NCBI RefSeq assembly: GCF_000331305.1
Contig: NZ_KB217478.1
Coordinates: 6,559,646-6,623,645, forward strand
Length of the DNA stretch: 64,000 nt
Direction: 5' to 3'
Source: Calothrix sp. PCC 7103
GTDB taxonomy: Bacteria; Cyanobacteriota; Cyanobacteriia; Cyanobacteriales; Nostocaceae
Shown here: piece after piece, positions 17,796-28,227 of the stretch
Layout of the letters: every line of letters begins with the position of its first letter
Position numbering within the stretch: the stretch's first letter is position 1
Position numbers and translations under genes: made by a program
The notes under the pieces: generated by a model
The model's input: only the letters and a program-made list of their open reading frames with translations
What the model was told of the DNA's origin: nothing
Database searches by the model: none

Positions 17796-18263
17796 ATGCG
17801 TGTACTACTTGGTGGAATGATAATAAGTCTTGGACTATTTTCACTCCCAATTCAAGCACAACAGCCAAAAGTCTCTGATTCTCAAGTTTCTGCAATGGTA
17901 GAAGCACTCCGACAATCGGCGCCAAAAAGTTCACCAAACAAAGGATATTACAGTGATTGGCAAGTCAAGCCAGAAACAATCAAATTATGGACAAAATATT
18001 GTTTGAAAAAAGAATTAACACCGACACAGTTTCAAAACGACCCAGCGACCGCGCGTCAAGTAGTATCATGCGTAATGAATCGTGAATTAACCAAACAGTT
18101 TCGCGCGATACCCAATAATGAAACTGCTGCTGTAGGCAGTGTAGCCTGCTGGTGGATGACTGGAAACTACACAGGCTGTAACAGTGGATTCACCGCTGAT
18201 TTTGTTAAAAATGTAACCAAGCTTTATCAGCAGCAACGTTCAAAACCAAAACCACAGACCTAA
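17796..18263 (+). CDS. Secreted hypothetical protein, cyanobacterial type
   Basis: 155 residues with an N-terminal signal peptide (LLGGMIISLGLFSLPIQAQQ, cleavage near AQA). The mature region contains four cysteines (YCLKKEL, VVSCVMN, SVACWWM, YTGCNSG), consistent with two disulfides in an oxidising compartment. No family name comes to mind, although the spacing looks like a conserved cyanobacterial periplasmic protein. It follows uppS by 40 bp on the same strand, and could be co-transcribed. No transmembrane segment beyond the signal. Confidence 0.7.
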   Translation: MRVLLGGMIISLGLFSLPIQAQQPKVSDSQVSAMVEALRQSAPKSSPNKGYYSDWQVKPETIKLWTKYCLKKELTPTQFQNDPATARQVVSCVMNRELTKQFRAIPNNETAAVGSVACWWMTGNYTGCNSGFTADFVKNVTKLYQQQRSKPKPQT

Positions 18264-18275
18264 TACTTTCTTATA

Positions 18276-18298
18276 GAACGGGCGTCCTCGTCCGTCTC
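18276..18298. repeat. Decayed hairpin repeat after the secreted protein gene
   Basis: GAACGGGCGTCCTCGTCCGT keeps the layout of the AACGGGC...GCCCGTT stem at 11809 but with mismatches. It lies between convergent transcripts and may serve as a weak terminator. Nothing else is recognised in 18264-18410. Confidence 0.4.
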
Positions 18299-18410
18299 TT
18301 CATATCATTAAGTATAAATATTTTAATACCCTATAAGGGTGAGGCTAGATGTATAAAGACTACCGGAGTACGTTAAAATAATTAATAATTCATATGTCTA
18401 TTTTATTGAG

Positions 18411-19706
18411 TTAGATTGGCAGAGAAATTATAAACTTTGTTCCTTCACCGAAGGTTGAACAACAGTCAATTTTTCCATCGTGTTTATCAATAATAATTTG
18501 TTTCGCAATCGCTAACCCTAACCCTGTACCTTTATTTACACCTTTAGTGGTAAACAAGTTGTCAAAGATACGTTGATGAACTTCTTCACTCATACCAATA
18601 CCATTATCCGCAATAATAACTTTTACATGTTTATCTACGACAAAGGTTGCAATTGTAATCTGATTAGGTTTAGCTTTGATTTGCTCAAAACTACGACCGA
18701 CGTTAGATTCATCTAAAGCATCAATCGCATTTGCCAGAATATTCATAAAAACTTGATTTAATTGACCAGGAAAACATTCAACTTCAGGTATATTACCGTA
18801 CTCTGTAGAGACCTCAATTGCCGGACGTAGTTCGTTTGCTTTGAGACGGTGCTTGAGAATTAATATTGTGCTATCAATCCCTTCATGCAAGTTAAATGGT
18901 TGTTTATAGTCTCGATCTGCCCTAGAAAATGTTCTTAAACTATTGCTAATATTTTTAATACGATCACAAGCCATTGTCATAGAGTCAATCATTTTTGACA
19001 AGTCTTGTATGGAATAATCCAAATCGATTTCCTCAGCATGATTGAGAATTTCTTGGCTTGGTAATGGTAAACTTTGTTGATAGAGTTTCAAGTGTTCAAC
19101 AATATCACCAATACTGGGTTTTGCCTGTTTGAGACTAGCTGATATAAAGCCAAGGGGATTATTCATTTCGTGAGCTATTCCTGCTACTAAATTACCCAAT
19201 GCCGACATTTTCTCGCTCTGAATCATTTGTATCTGCGTCTCTTGTAGTTGCTTTAAGGATTTAGTTAATTCTGCGGTACGCTCAGACACCTGTTGTTCTA
19301 AGGTGCGGGTAAGATGGGATATTTTTAAATGTAATTTTAATCGAGCAATTACTTCTTCTTGTTGAAAGGGTTTGGTAATATAATCAACGGCGCCAATTTC
19401 CAATCCTTTTACCTTATCTGTGGCATTACATAAAGCAGTCATAAAAATTACTGGAATAGTCTCAGTGATTAAATTAGCTTTTAACCTGCGACAAGTTTCA
19501 AAGCCATCAATACCGGGCATCATCACATCTAAGATAATTAAATCGGGGTGAGCATATTCTGCTTGTTCAATGGCTGATTCTCCATCTGTTGCCATCAGAG
19601 CTTTCCACCCATATCCCTGAATTGTTTCCGATAGCACTTTAAGATTATTAGGATTATCGTCTACTAAAAGAATAGACATTACTTTGGCACAAGAATCGTT
19701 CATCAT
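18411..19706 (-). CDS. Response regulator-histidine kinase (REC-HisKA-HATPase)
   Basis: 431-residue cytoplasmic hybrid. The N-terminal receiver ([14 protein letters not shown], phospho-Asp in [20 protein letters not shown]) is followed by a coiled coil. Next come the DHp domain with phospho-acceptor His in [15 protein letters not shown] and an ATP-binding domain with an N box ([14 protein letters not shown]), G1 (DNGIGMS) and G2 ([11 protein letters not shown]). Its first codon overlaps the stop of the CHASE2 kinase gene (ATGA), so the two are translationally coupled. A receiver placed before the kinase suggests it takes phosphate from the CHASE2 partner and modulates its own kinase. Its receiver is very similar to that of the gene at 26835. 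Confidence 0.9.
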   Translation of the reverse strand: MMNDSCAKVMSILLVDDNPNNLKVLSETIQGYGWKALMATDGESAIEQAEYAHPDLIILDVMMPGIDGFETCRRLKANLITETIPVIFMTALCNATDKVKGLEIGAVDYITKPFQQEEVIARLKLHLKISHLTRTLEQQVSERTAELTKSLKQLQETQIQMIQSEKMSALGNLVAGIAHEMNNPLGFISASLKQAKPSIGDIVEHLKLYQQSLPLPSQEILNHAEEIDLDYSIQDLSKMIDSMTMACDRIKNISNSLRTFSRADRDYKQPFNLHEGIDSTILILKHRLKANELRPAIEVSTEYGNIPEVECFPGQLNQVFMNILANAIDALDESNVGRSFEQIKAKPNQITIATFVVDKHVKVIIADNGIGMSEEVHQRIFDNLFTTKGVNKGTGLGLAIAKQIIIDKHDGKIDCCSTFGEGTKFIISLPI

Positions 19707-22483
19707 TTTACTGTTTCTTCTACAACTAAAGATTTAATAATTTTACGTATTTTTGCTGTTTGAAAACTATTAGTAAGCTTATTTAATTCAGTTACAAAGG
19801 GAACTAACTGTTTGTTTGCTTCTACTTGCTCTTTTAATATTTCCTCTATTCCTGATATATCCCCCATCATTGCCAGATGATATAGTTTTTGCAAAACATC
19901 CTGAGATGGAATTACCCATTCGCTATCGTTTGTCTGTTCAAATGGGGGAGATAGGGGTTGCGATATAGATTTGGTATAAATCCAGTTAACTTTGAGCAGC
20001 GATTGTAATGCATCGAGTAATTCATTTCTTTGAAGAGGTTTGGGTATAAATGCTGTTGCCCCTGCCTGTAAACTCCGTTGACGATTTTCCTCAAATACAT
20101 TAGCACTAGAAACGATAATGGGAATAGAACTGCTTTGTGGATGCGCTTGCAGATGAACCATAAGTTCAAAACCATCCATATTTGGCATGGCTAAATCGAG
20201 CATAATTAAATCTGGGTTATATTCGCTTGCTAATTGCAAACCTTGTTTCCCATCGCTTGCTTCTATCGTTATACAACCAATTTCTTGTAGCAAGTTGCTT
20301 AAGATTGAACGGTGGTTATCATCATCATCGACAATCAGAACTTGAGGTGCATTACCTTGAATCCCAGTGATATTTTGCTGGGTTGAATTGATTCCCCCTC
20401 TATGCGACTCACTGCCAAGGGTTATTGGTACTGCCAAATCCAACCAAAATATACTGCCTTCACCCAAGTGACTTTGCACCTGAATTTGGCTCCCCATCAA
20501 TGCAGCTATTCTGTGACTGATCGCTAATCCCAAACCAGTACCTTCAGAACGTTGCTCTGCCGAACCCGCTTGCTCAAAGGGCAAAAATATTTTTTCTAAT
20601 TGTTCTGATGACATTCCCACACCCGTGTCTTCAATCTGGAAGCGAATTTTAGCAATTGGGGATTGCTCAGAATCTTGCTTAATTTCTAGTACCTCTACTT
20701 TGAAAAACACACCACCATTGTCTGTAAATTTGATGGCATTGCCCAACAAATTAATTAATACTTGCCGCAGTCGTTTTTCATCTGTTTCAATTGCAATTGG
20801 TAAGTTATCACTAATTAAAACATTAAAGCTAATCCCTTTCTGCTTGGCTCGAATACCGCAAATTTCCGTTACACTATTTAAGAAATTAGGCAAATCTATA
20901 CTGGCAGTGACTAATTCTAATCTCCGAGCTTCAATTTTCGATAGGTCGAGAATGTCATTAATTAGCGTCAACAGGTGCGAACCGCATTGATAGATGATGC
21001 TAACTCCTTCTCGATTTTTCTCTGTCAAGTTTGGCGAACCTTCTAATACTTGAGCAAAACCCAGGATACCATTAAGCGGCGTGCGTAGCTCGTGGCTCAT
21101 ATTGGCAAGAAACTCGCTTTTTGCCTGATTAGCAGCATCAGCAGCTTGCTTTGCCTGCTTCAAATCGTGAGTTCGCTCTTCGACTTTTAACTCCAAGGTT
21201 TTGGAATAATCTAATAGTTGTTCGTTTGTTATTTCTAGCAGACGGTTAGTATATTCCAATTTATCTTGCTTGTAGGCATTTGTTGTGGCAATAACACTGG
21301 CAATAAATACAGTCAATACTGGTGTTACCGGAATCAAAATACCATTCAAAAACATTCCATAGGCGCCTCCTATCAATGCTACACTAATACCTACAGTTGT
21401 CCAGAAAATCTTACCACCTGGAATCGTTTGTTTAGTAGGTAGATTGGCTAACCACCAACTACCTCCAGAACCAAGAATAGACCAAGCAAAAATCCAAAGC
21501 AACGAAGATATACCTGAAATTCCGCGAAGGTTACCTTTTCCTGTTTTTGCTGCTTGTACTAGTTGATGAGCAATATTGGCATGAATAACAACACCAGGTG
21601 TTGGTTTTTGGACGGAAACTAACGACGAACTAAAAGGTGTACTAAAAAGGTCATTAGTGCTAGAAGCGGTTGAGCCAATAAATACCATACGATCACGCAT
21701 GATATTCGCCGGAATTTTTCCTGCTAAGACATCGCGCATGGAAACTGTAAGAAATTTAGTTTCTGAACCATGCCAGTTGAGGAGAATTTGATAACCTCCA
21801 ACATCGACATCACTATAACCAGCTTCTTGATTATTGAGTGGCTGGTAAATTGCCTTGCCCAATTGAAACTTTTGCTGCTTTTCGTCAACAGATTCTAAGG
21901 TGATTTTTTCAGCTTCGAGATACTTAAGCGCGACAAGGGTTGCTAGTCCGCCTTTGATTTTACCATCTTCTTTGGCATCTTCTGCTGTGAGTAGGGCACG
22001 ACGCACATGGCGATCTCCATCTAGCACTAAATCAGCTAATCCTACTTGGTTATTTTTTTTCAGTTCTGGTGGTGGATTAACACGTTCACCAGTAATTTTC
22101 TCAACTCCAATCAAGTTGGGAGTAGTACGAAAAATTTCCGTGAGTTGCTCATTCCCGTTTCCTTCCGGCAAATCCCGATACAGGTCGAGTCCAATGGAAC
22201 GGGGTTGTTGCGCTCGAATTTTTTCGAGTAATTGTGCCAATGACCAATCTGGAATAGGCCATTTACCTACTGATTGGATATCACGTTCATCAATAGTGAC
22301 GATTGTGATTTCGTCAGCAAGTGTATGAGAAGAACGTAGTCGCACCAATTCATCCCGAAATTTCCACTCAAACAAGTTAAAAAGTCCCAAAGACTGCCCC
22401 ACAATAACTGTCAGAGCAACAGTGGGAGTAATAATTAAAATACTACGATTGCGTTGGATAAAAGCTTGCAATTTGCCCCACAT
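19703..22483 (-). CDS. CHASE2 hybrid sensor histidine kinase with receiver domain
   Basis: About 926 residues, membrane-bound. A first TM ([20 protein letters not shown]) precedes the periplasmic CHASE2 domain ([48 protein letters not shown]), which is followed by two to three TMs, a coiled coil and DHp ([15 protein letters not shown]). The ATPase ([30 protein letters not shown]) comes next, then a receiver ([28 protein letters not shown]). The tail of about 100 residues is helical and may be an Hpt remnant. ATG 22481-22483 is chosen because earlier in-frame codons run through a palindrome and a 9-nt repeat. Adjacent to the DUF928 and CHAT genes on the same strand, a recurrent cyanobacterial association. 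The ligand is unknown. Confidence 0.9.
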   Translation of the reverse strand: MWGKLQAFIQRNRSILIITPTVALTVIVGQSLGLFNLFEWKFRDELVRLRSSHTLADEITIVTIDERDIQSVGKWPIPDWSLAQLLEKIRAQQPRSIGLDLYRDLPEGNGNEQLTEIFRTTPNLIGVEKITGERVNPPPELKKNNQVGLADLVLDGDRHVRRALLTAEDAKEDGKIKGGLATLVALKYLEAEKITLESVDEKQQKFQLGKAIYQPLNNQEAGYSDVDVGGYQILLNWHGSETKFLTVSMRDVLAGKIPANIMRDRMVFIGSTASSTNDLFSTPFSSSLVSVQKPTPGVVIHANIAHQLVQAAKTGKGNLRGISGISSLLWIFAWSILGSGGSWWLANLPTKQTIPGGKIFWTTVGISVALIGGAYGMFLNGILIPVTPVLTVFIASVIATTNAYKQDKLEYTNRLLEITNEQLLDYSKTLELKVEERTHDLKQAKQAADAANQAKSEFLANMSHELRTPLNGILGFAQVLEGSPNLTEKNREGVSIIYQCGSHLLTLINDILDLSKIEARRLELVTASIDLPNFLNSVTEICGIRAKQKGISFNVLISDNLPIAIETDEKRLRQVLINLLGNAIKFTDNGGVFFKVEVLEIKQDSEQSPIAKIRFQIEDTGVGMSSEQLEKIFLPFEQAGSAEQRSEGTGLGLAISHRIAALMGSQIQVQSHLGEGSIFWLDLAVPITLGSESHRGGINSTQQNITGIQGNAPQVLIVDDDDNHRSILSNLLQEIGCITIEASDGKQGLQLASEYNPDLIMLDLAMPNMDGFELMVHLQAHPQSSSIPIIVSSANVFEENRQRSLQAGATAFIPKPLQRNELLDALQSLLKVNWIYTKSISQPLSPPFEQTNDSEWVIPSQDVLQKLYHLAMMGDISGIEEILKEQVEANKQLVPFVTELNKLTNSFQTAKIRKIIKSLVVEETVK

Positions 22484-22501
22484 AATTGTGTCACACGTTT
22501 T

Positions 22502-22553
22502 AAGATTCCAAAGATTCCAAAGATTCCCGACTTCTTTAAGAAGTCGGGAATCT
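22502..22553. terminator. 9-nt repeats and a 33-nt palindrome between DUF928 and CHASE2 genes
   Basis: AAGATTCCA occurs twice with a third partial copy at 22502-22520, then 16-bp arms AGATTCCCGACTTCTT and AAGAAGTCGGGAATCT at 22521-22553 form a near-perfect stem. It starts 11 bp beyond the DUF928 stop on the transcribed strand. It probably separates the DUF928 transcript from the kinase operon, or is a mobile palindrome of a kind common in cyanobacteria. Confidence 0.6.
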
Positions 22554-22563
22554 GGCAAGTTTA

Positions 22564-23475
22564 TTAATTTGCAGATGCTAATAACGGCGCCGTTACAATC
22601 TCCTTCAAACTAACAGAGGAAAGAAGTTCTTCCCATTGCTTAATAATAGTTTTATTCTCAGGTTGGGCAGTGCGTAATGCAGCCATTGTTGCTACGCAGT
22701 CATACCACACACCATTTTTACCTAAAGCTTCTGCCTGTTTTAGGATATCTTTCTGCTGCATAGCTGTTAGCAATTCAGCGCTGGGTTGGATGTGTTCAAT
22801 CCAGCCATCAACATAAGGCGTACTTGGACTGAGTTTTCCATCTACTTTCAGTGCTAGGAACCATTGGTAGGTTTTGCCAACGGCTAAAGCGGGTGCATTA
22901 GCAGGTAGTTTGACCGCAATTACGCCAGATTTTCCTGCAACAGAAACGGTCATCTGGTGGTGCATGTTACCAGCTTCATCCTTAATACTAAACACAGCTT
23001 CTTCTGCATTAGAAGTAGGAAGATATACCATTACAGTTGGACGCTCAGATACCGTTGTCCCATAGTAACTTTGTGGCATGAGTCCAATTAACGCTGCTGG
23101 ACCAGACGCCGCTACCATTGAAGGGTTCAAATAGTAACTGCCAACGCGCGAAGCTCCACCACTAGCTTGTTGAGGAGCGCTGTTAGTTTTGTCTGGGGTG
23201 AAGAGATTACCACGTGAAGCTCCACCGCTAGCTTGTTGAGGAGCGCTGTTACCTTTCTTGGGGGTAAATAAATTACCTCTGGAAGCTCCTCCTGTTGCTT
23301 GTCTTGGCGAACCTTTGGGCGTAAAGAAACTACTACGAGAAGCTCCTCCTGTTGCTTGATTAGGCGCCCTATTTCCTGCTGGTGGCGTAAACATTACAGC
23401 ATAAGCACTACTGAATGTATTGCTTGCAACCAAAACGATAACGCTCAATGCGCTAATTAAATGTTGACGTTTCAT
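22564..23475 (-). CDS. DUF928 secreted protein with N-terminal tandem repeats
   Basis: 303 residues. A signal peptide ([15 protein letters not shown]) is followed by four units of about 20-24 residues with consensus [19 protein letters not shown] at residues 32-115. A DUF928 domain follows ([62 protein letters not shown]). DUF928 proteins are cyanobacterial, secreted and of unknown function, and typically neighbour CHASE2, CHAT and haemagglutinin-like genes, as here. The repeated Gly-Ala-Ser segment is longer than I expect for the family and looks like a flexible or low-complexity stalk. It lies between the CHAT gene (187 bp upstream) and the CHASE2 kinase. Confidence 0.82.
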   Translation of the reverse strand: MKRQHLISALSVIVLVASNTFSSAYAVMFTPPAGNRAPNQATGGASRSSFFTPKGSPRQATGGASRGNLFTPKKGNSAPQQASGGASRGNLFTPDKTNSAPQQASGGASRVGSYYLNPSMVAASGPAALIGLMPQSYYGTTVSERPTVMVYLPTSNAEEAVFSIKDEAGNMHHQMTVSVAGKSGVIAVKLPANAPALAVGKTYQWFLALKVDGKLSPSTPYVDGWIEHIQPSAELLTAMQQKDILKQAEALGKNGVWYDCVATMAALRTAQPENKTIIKQWEELLSSVSLKEIVTAPLLASAN

Positions 23476-23662
23476 GATGTTTCACCCATTTTTGCCAATT
23501 CGTGATATAAAACACATTGATGTAATTTGCCTGAAAAGTTTTTTTAACTCTAAGCCCAAGCTAAATAGAGGGATATATTAGCTGTTATAAGCGACTCTAG
23601 AAGGAAATGCTACAAAGGAAATACGTTTTTTTACAATCATGTTTTTAAGTAAAATTACGTAT

Positions 23663-26212
23663 TTAAATCCAGTTTCCAACTAAAACAAAGGCAGACCAAA
23701 AGAACGGGTCACGGAAATCAGTTTGGCGAATCAAGCTGATTTGTGCTTGACGAAGTGCTTCCGCTTTAGTAGTTTTGGGTTGTCGTAGTTTTTCATAGAA
23801 GCGAGTCGTGAGCATTTCTGCGGCTTTATCTTTGACTGGCCAAAGAGTTGCGATGGTGGAACGGGCGCCGGATTTGACAGCTAAACCCGCCAGTCCCAGT
23901 ACGGCACGGTCGTCCCCGGTAGCAGTGTCGCAGGCACTTAGTACTAATAATTCGATTGCTTTCGATGAATCTCCACCACGATTTTTGAGAAGTTCGGACA
24001 ATTCCTTGACATTAACTTGTCCATCCCACGTAAGTAAGTAAGTATCTTCGAGACGAGAACTAAATTGTCCGTGGGTTGCAAGGTGAACAACATCAGCGTT
24101 GCTAGACTTAACGCGATCGCTCAAGGCTTTACTAGTAAACTGCTGGTTTAGTAACAGCTTAGATGATACTGCCTGGGATATTTTTTTTACTTCTGATTCT
24201 ACAGCTGGCAAGGCAGCAAAACCAGAGCGAGATTCACTAATACCACCGACAATGGCATTAATTTTGTTTTGCTGGAATGAGTGAGCAGACATTAGTTGCA
24301 ATCCTGGAGAGAGAGCAATAGCATATTTCTCAATCAGATATTGCTTACCATCATACAAAGCTGCCATTGGTATATTCCGCAACTTTCCATCTAAAACAAA
24401 CACCAATGTCTTTATATCTTTAAAGGCTTGTTTCTGTTCCGCAGGACGAATCAACCAATCATAAATTTGTTGGGTCAATTTCTCCCGTTCTTTAGAATCT
24501 GAAACTGGATTGAGGGCAACCAGTAAATTGTCCAAAGTTTGTTCAATTTCCGCTTTCGGCTTGCGCGTTTCATGATAACTTAATGGCTTACCCGATTGAG
24601 AGAGAATTACAGCAAGGCGATCTGGTAGAATAATCGGGTAAATAATGGTTGCTGTAGGGTCAACTTTATCTATCTGCTGTGCTTTATCTAAACATGCTTC
24701 GCGGAAAAAGTTATCGAGTTCGGCGATTTGTAGTGATTCAATCAATTCACGAGCTTGCGTTAGTTCTGTTTGACTCGGTTGTTCATCCAGAAGTAAACCC
24801 ACCAGTTCACGGTAAACAGGCTCCACACTTTCACGGAAAGAGAATTGAACATCAGGATTAACAGCAACCAAATCTCCTCGCAGTGACTTTAATGCCTTAA
24901 CTGCTTCGGTATAAGCTGAAACTGCTTCGGGTTTATTACCTTGTTGCTTATACAATTTTCCAACCTGCCATGCCGATTGAGCAATAATATCGTCGGCTTG
25001 GAGTTTACGGGCAATATTCAAGGATTTATCAGCTAATGCCTTTGCCTCTGACCATTGCTGTGTACGGTTATAAAGTTGTCCCCATTGGTATAATGCATGT
25101 GCTTCTGCAGGAGCATCTTGGATTTTTTGGGCAGACTTAACTGTAACTGCCATAAGTTGTGCTAAGTCTTTACTTGGTAAAACTTGATTTGGTTTTTCCA
25201 ATTTATTCAAAGTCGCGACAAAATTAATCGCTGCGTAAAGAGAATTGTGGCTGGGGGGTAATTCTACAAGCTTTTGTTGCAATTGAGGTGCAAGTTCTAT
25301 AGCATATTCAAGCTTGCCGTAATCAATCAACAATTTGAAACGAGCTAAACGTGCTTGCAACTCTTCATTTTGATTAGTAGCAGCTTTTTCTGCATCTTCA
25401 AAGTAATTTAATGCTGTTTCTGGGTCTTGTAAATCTGAGGCATTTTTTCCTAAACTAGAAAGGATAGAACTTAACTGAGTTTTGGCTGCAATTTTATTTG
25501 CGCTCGCTAAACTTTGTTCCAATACTTGTTGGCTTTTACTATCACCAATTGCACGCAGAGCTAAACCAAGCGATCGTAAACCACTGACTTTAACTTCCGA
25601 ATCTGGCATTGCTGCCAATTTTTGTGTTAGCGTCTCTAACTGCTGTTTCGATCTACGATAAAATCCCAAACTTTGTAAAGCTTGTGCCTGGTTAATTTGA
25701 CTCCCCAAGCTTCCTATTGTATCCCCTGCCTGCTCATAATATTTTTGAGCTTGTTGCCAGTTTTCGATGGCTGTTTCGGCTTTACCTGTACGGAGTTGCA
25801 AATTTGCTTGTGTATTCAGTATTTGTGCCCAGACAATGGCATCGACAGAGGGTTTAGTGGTTTGCAAAATTTTTACACTTTGCTCAATCGAGTTTTTCGC
25901 TGCTTCCCACTGATTAAGTTCCTGTTGTGCCAGCGACAGGTAACTTAAACTGAGTGCTTCATTAATGTGATCACCTTGAATGCGATACTGTTGTAGTGAC
26001 TTTTGCCAAACCGTAACAGCTTCCGTAAAACGACCAGATTGGTAGAGGTTTCGTCCTTGTTCTAATCCGTTATTGACTTGGGAAGTCGAGACAACAGGAG
26101 TTGTTGTTACGGGTGGAGATGCCTTTAAAGGTGTGATGGTAAATGCTAAACACAAACTTATAATACTGAGGCTAACATATAGCCAAGAAGTTTGTTTAAT
26201 TCTGAAAGCCAT
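23663..26212 (-). CDS. Secreted TPR-CHAT protein (caspase-like protease family)
   Basis: 849 residues. A signal peptide (YVSLSIISLCLAFTITPLKA) is followed by tetratricopeptide repeats at about residues 48-450. The CHAT domain lies at about 540-849 with both catalytic elements intact: His in VVHLATHGQF (near 709) and Cys in LVLSACDTATG (near 758). CHAT domains are C14-clan, caspase/separase-related peptidases. TPR-CHAT proteins include the Craspase protease, but no CRISPR genes occur here. A signal peptide implies periplasmic or outer-surface action. The neighbouring DUF928, CHASE2 and two-partner-secretion genes suggest a surface-processing role; the substrate is unknown. Confidence 0.88.
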   Translation of the reverse strand: MAFRIKQTSWLYVSLSIISLCLAFTITPLKASPPVTTTPVVSTSQVNNGLEQGRNLYQSGRFTEAVTVWQKSLQQYRIQGDHINEALSLSYLSLAQQELNQWEAAKNSIEQSVKILQTTKPSVDAIVWAQILNTQANLQLRTGKAETAIENWQQAQKYYEQAGDTIGSLGSQINQAQALQSLGFYRRSKQQLETLTQKLAAMPDSEVKVSGLRSLGLALRAIGDSKSQQVLEQSLASANKIAAKTQLSSILSSLGKNASDLQDPETALNYFEDAEKAATNQNEELQARLARFKLLIDYGKLEYAIELAPQLQQKLVELPPSHNSLYAAINFVATLNKLEKPNQVLPSKDLAQLMAVTVKSAQKIQDAPAEAHALYQWGQLYNRTQQWSEAKALADKSLNIARKLQADDIIAQSAWQVGKLYKQQGNKPEAVSAYTEAVKALKSLRGDLVAVNPDVQFSFRESVEPVYRELVGLLLDEQPSQTELTQARELIESLQIAELDNFFREACLDKAQQIDKVDPTATIIYPIILPDRLAVILSQSGKPLSYHETRKPKAEIEQTLDNLLVALNPVSDSKEREKLTQQIYDWLIRPAEQKQAFKDIKTLVFVLDGKLRNIPMAALYDGKQYLIEKYAIALSPGLQLMSAHSFQQNKINAIVGGISESRSGFAALPAVESEVKKISQAVSSKLLLNQQFTSKALSDRVKSSNADVVHLATHGQFSSRLEDTYLLTWDGQVNVKELSELLKNRGGDSSKAIELLVLSACDTATGDDRAVLGLAGLAVKSGARSTIATLWPVKDKAAEMLTTRFYEKLRQPKTTKAEALRQAQISLIRQTDFRDPFFWSAFVLVGNWI

Positions 26213-26834
26213 AATTCATTAATTAATTATTATTGAACAATTTGCTGAAATAGGACTTATGCATACAATCTTAGAAACCAGGTGTTTTAGCGTAACTCCT
26301 GTGAAAGCTTGATTAAATCACAACTATTTAGGAAATTACTATACGTTATATATATAGTGCCCAACTGATGATGCGATCTATCAGTTGATCTTACTTTTCA
26401 ACTTATGTGAAAAAGCATACGAAAAATCTAGCCCCTCAACCCCCTTCTCTAGTAAAATACAGAAGAGCAAATGGTAGGTCTGACCCCTCATCCGAACGAA
26501 TTAATAGGGTTTTGAGCCACTATTTGAGGCGCCACTTGTACCTGAAATGGTTGATTTCTCGTTCAAGTGTGGGGTGTTACCCCTGAATAGCCAGTAATAT
26601 CCTTGTAGGTTCCGGGGTTGGGGGAGAGATGCTTAACATACCGTGAAAAGTCAGATAAAAATATGTTATAATCAATGCCCGTCACTGTGCGAATTGTTCT
26701 CATAACATAAATTCTCCTTTTCTCTGAGCGTATTAGTTTTACTGAAATAACCGTCTACCTAACACCCAATTATCTGGAATCAAAATAATTAACAACTAGG
26801 AAAACTGGAAATTCTATTTCCCAAGGAATCAAAA
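26213..26834. other. Intergenic region between divergent CHAT and response-regulator kinase genes
   Basis: 622 bp without a supported gene. It holds a CCCCTCAACCCCCTTCTCT stretch of a type common between cyanobacterial genes, a CAGGT/ACCTG-rich block at 26530-26560, and a TATAAT hexamer at 26667-26672 preceded by AT-rich sequence, a possible -10 box for the rightward gene. AAGGA at 26822-26826 is that gene's ribosome-binding site. Confidence 0.5.
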
Positions 26835-28103
26835 ATGACAGAAGCTTGTTTCGCCCAATCAAAGCATATTCTTTTGGTAGATGATAATCCTGATAATCTC
26901 GAAGTGTTATCGGAAATCATTAATGGATATGGCTGGAAAACACTGATGGCAATTGACGGAGTATCAGCTATTGAACAAGCAGAATATGCCCAGCCATATT
27001 TAATTATATTAGATGTAATGATGCCGGGGATCAATGGATTTGAAACTTGTCGTAGGTTAAAAACAAATTCTCGAACTGAAAAAATTCCAGTTATATTTAT
27101 GACAGCTTTGTCAGATACTCATAGTAAAATCCACGGTTTCGAGTTAGGTGCAGTCGATTACATCAGTAAACCTTTTCAAGAGAAAGAAGTATTCGCAAGA
27201 CTTAAAACTCATGTTTCCTTGTATACTCTACAGATAGAAATGGAAAACCGTGTGCAAGAACGTACTGCTGAATTGATTAAGGCAAAAGAGAAGGCAGAAA
27301 TTGCCAACCAAGCAAAAAGTAATTTTCTCTCTGTAATGAGTCACGAACTTCGTACTCCCCTTAATTCCATCTTGGGTATGACAGAAGGGTTGAAAGATGA
27401 AGTTTTTGGTACTATTAACGAAAAACAAAAAAAATCTCTATCAATAATACAACGTAGCGGAGAACATCTCTTAGAATTAATCAACGATGTCATTGATATC
27501 TCAAGAATTGAGGCAGACGAAATAAAGATTGAACCAACATCAGTTAGCATTGAGGAACTTTGTTCCGATTTTGTCCCTACAGTTAGTCAACAAGCAGCCA
27601 AAAAAAAAATTCAATTAATTACAAAAATTCAAACCAATTTTACTAAAATCACGATTGATAGACAGCGCATAGCTCAATCAATACTAAATCTACTCAGTAA
27701 TGCAATTAAATTTACTGCTAATGGTGGCAAGGTAACCCTAGCAATTGAGTTAACTTCTACATCCCCTGACACAAAAGATACAAAAGATACAAAAGATACA
27801 AAAGATATTAATCATATTAACTGCGAAGAAAATCATCAAAAAAGTCCAACTGTTACCTCTATGCTTGTGATATCGGTAACTGATACTGGCATTGGTATAG
27901 CACCAAACGACATCGATAAACTTTTTGAACCTTTTTTTCAATTGAACAACGGTTTGAACCGTCGATACGAAGGGACGGGATTAGGACTTGCTTTGGTCAA
28001 GCGAATTGTAGAACAACATGGCGGTACGATTTCTGTTCAGAGCGAGGTTGGTAAAGGAAGTTGCTTTACTATTGAAGTTCCCATAATTAGCTTATCAGTA
28101 TAG
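26835..28103 (+). CDS. Response regulator-histidine kinase (REC-HisKA-HATPase)
   Basis: 422 residues, soluble. The receiver ([34 protein letters not shown]) is followed by a coiled coil and the DHp ([19 protein letters not shown]). The ATPase shows [28 protein letters not shown] and [13 protein letters not shown] 9-bp repeat at 27771-27806 encodes Asp-Thr-Lys triplets inserted in the ATP-binding domain. The receiver is closely related to that of the 431-residue kinase at 18411, although the kinase halves belong to different subfamilies, suggesting receiver duplication or domain swapping. The large kinase gene follows after 124 bp on the same strand and could be a phosphorelay partner. Confidence 0.9.
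   Translation: MTEACFAQSKHILLVDDNPDNLEVLSEIINGYGWKTLMAIDGVSAIEQAEYAQPYLIILDVMMPGINGFETCRRLKTNSRTEKIPVIFMTALSDTHSKIHGFELGAVDYISKPFQEKEVFARLKTHVSLYTLQIEMENRVQERTAELIKAKEKAEIANQAKSNFLSVMSHELRTPLNSILGMTEGLKDEVFGTINEKQKKSLSIIQRSGEHLLELINDVIDISRIEADEIKIEPTSVSIEELCSDFVPTVSQQAAKKKIQLITKIQTNFTKITIDRQRIAQSILNLLSNAIKFTANGGKVTLAIELTSTSPDTKDTKDTKDTKDINHINCEENHQKSPTVTSMLVISVTDTGIGIAPNDIDKLFEPFFQLNNGLNRRYEGTGLGLALVKRIVEQHGGTISVQSEVGKGSCFTIEVPIISLSV
27771..27806. repeat. In-frame 9-bp minisatellite within a kinase gene
   Basis: Four exact copies of ACAAAAGAT encoding repeated Thr-Lys-Asp, between the N box and G1 box of the ATP-binding domain. A unit of nine keeps the frame, so copy-number slippage would change only a surface loop. 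Confidence 0.85.
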
Positions 28104-28227
28104 TAAAAAATTGGACTATTGATTTTTACTCTTAGTCAATATTTAGTTCTAATTTGGGAACAATAATTTTAAGGGTGAATCGAAGGCAACCCTGGAAGAT
28201 TAGTTTTGTGCCTTGAGGAAAAGTGCT

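Noticed and set aside
23663-26212. CHAT protein as part of a type III-E CRISPR (Craspase) or gasdermin defence system
   Set aside because: It has a signal peptide and there are no gRAMP, CRISPR or gasdermin genes nearby.
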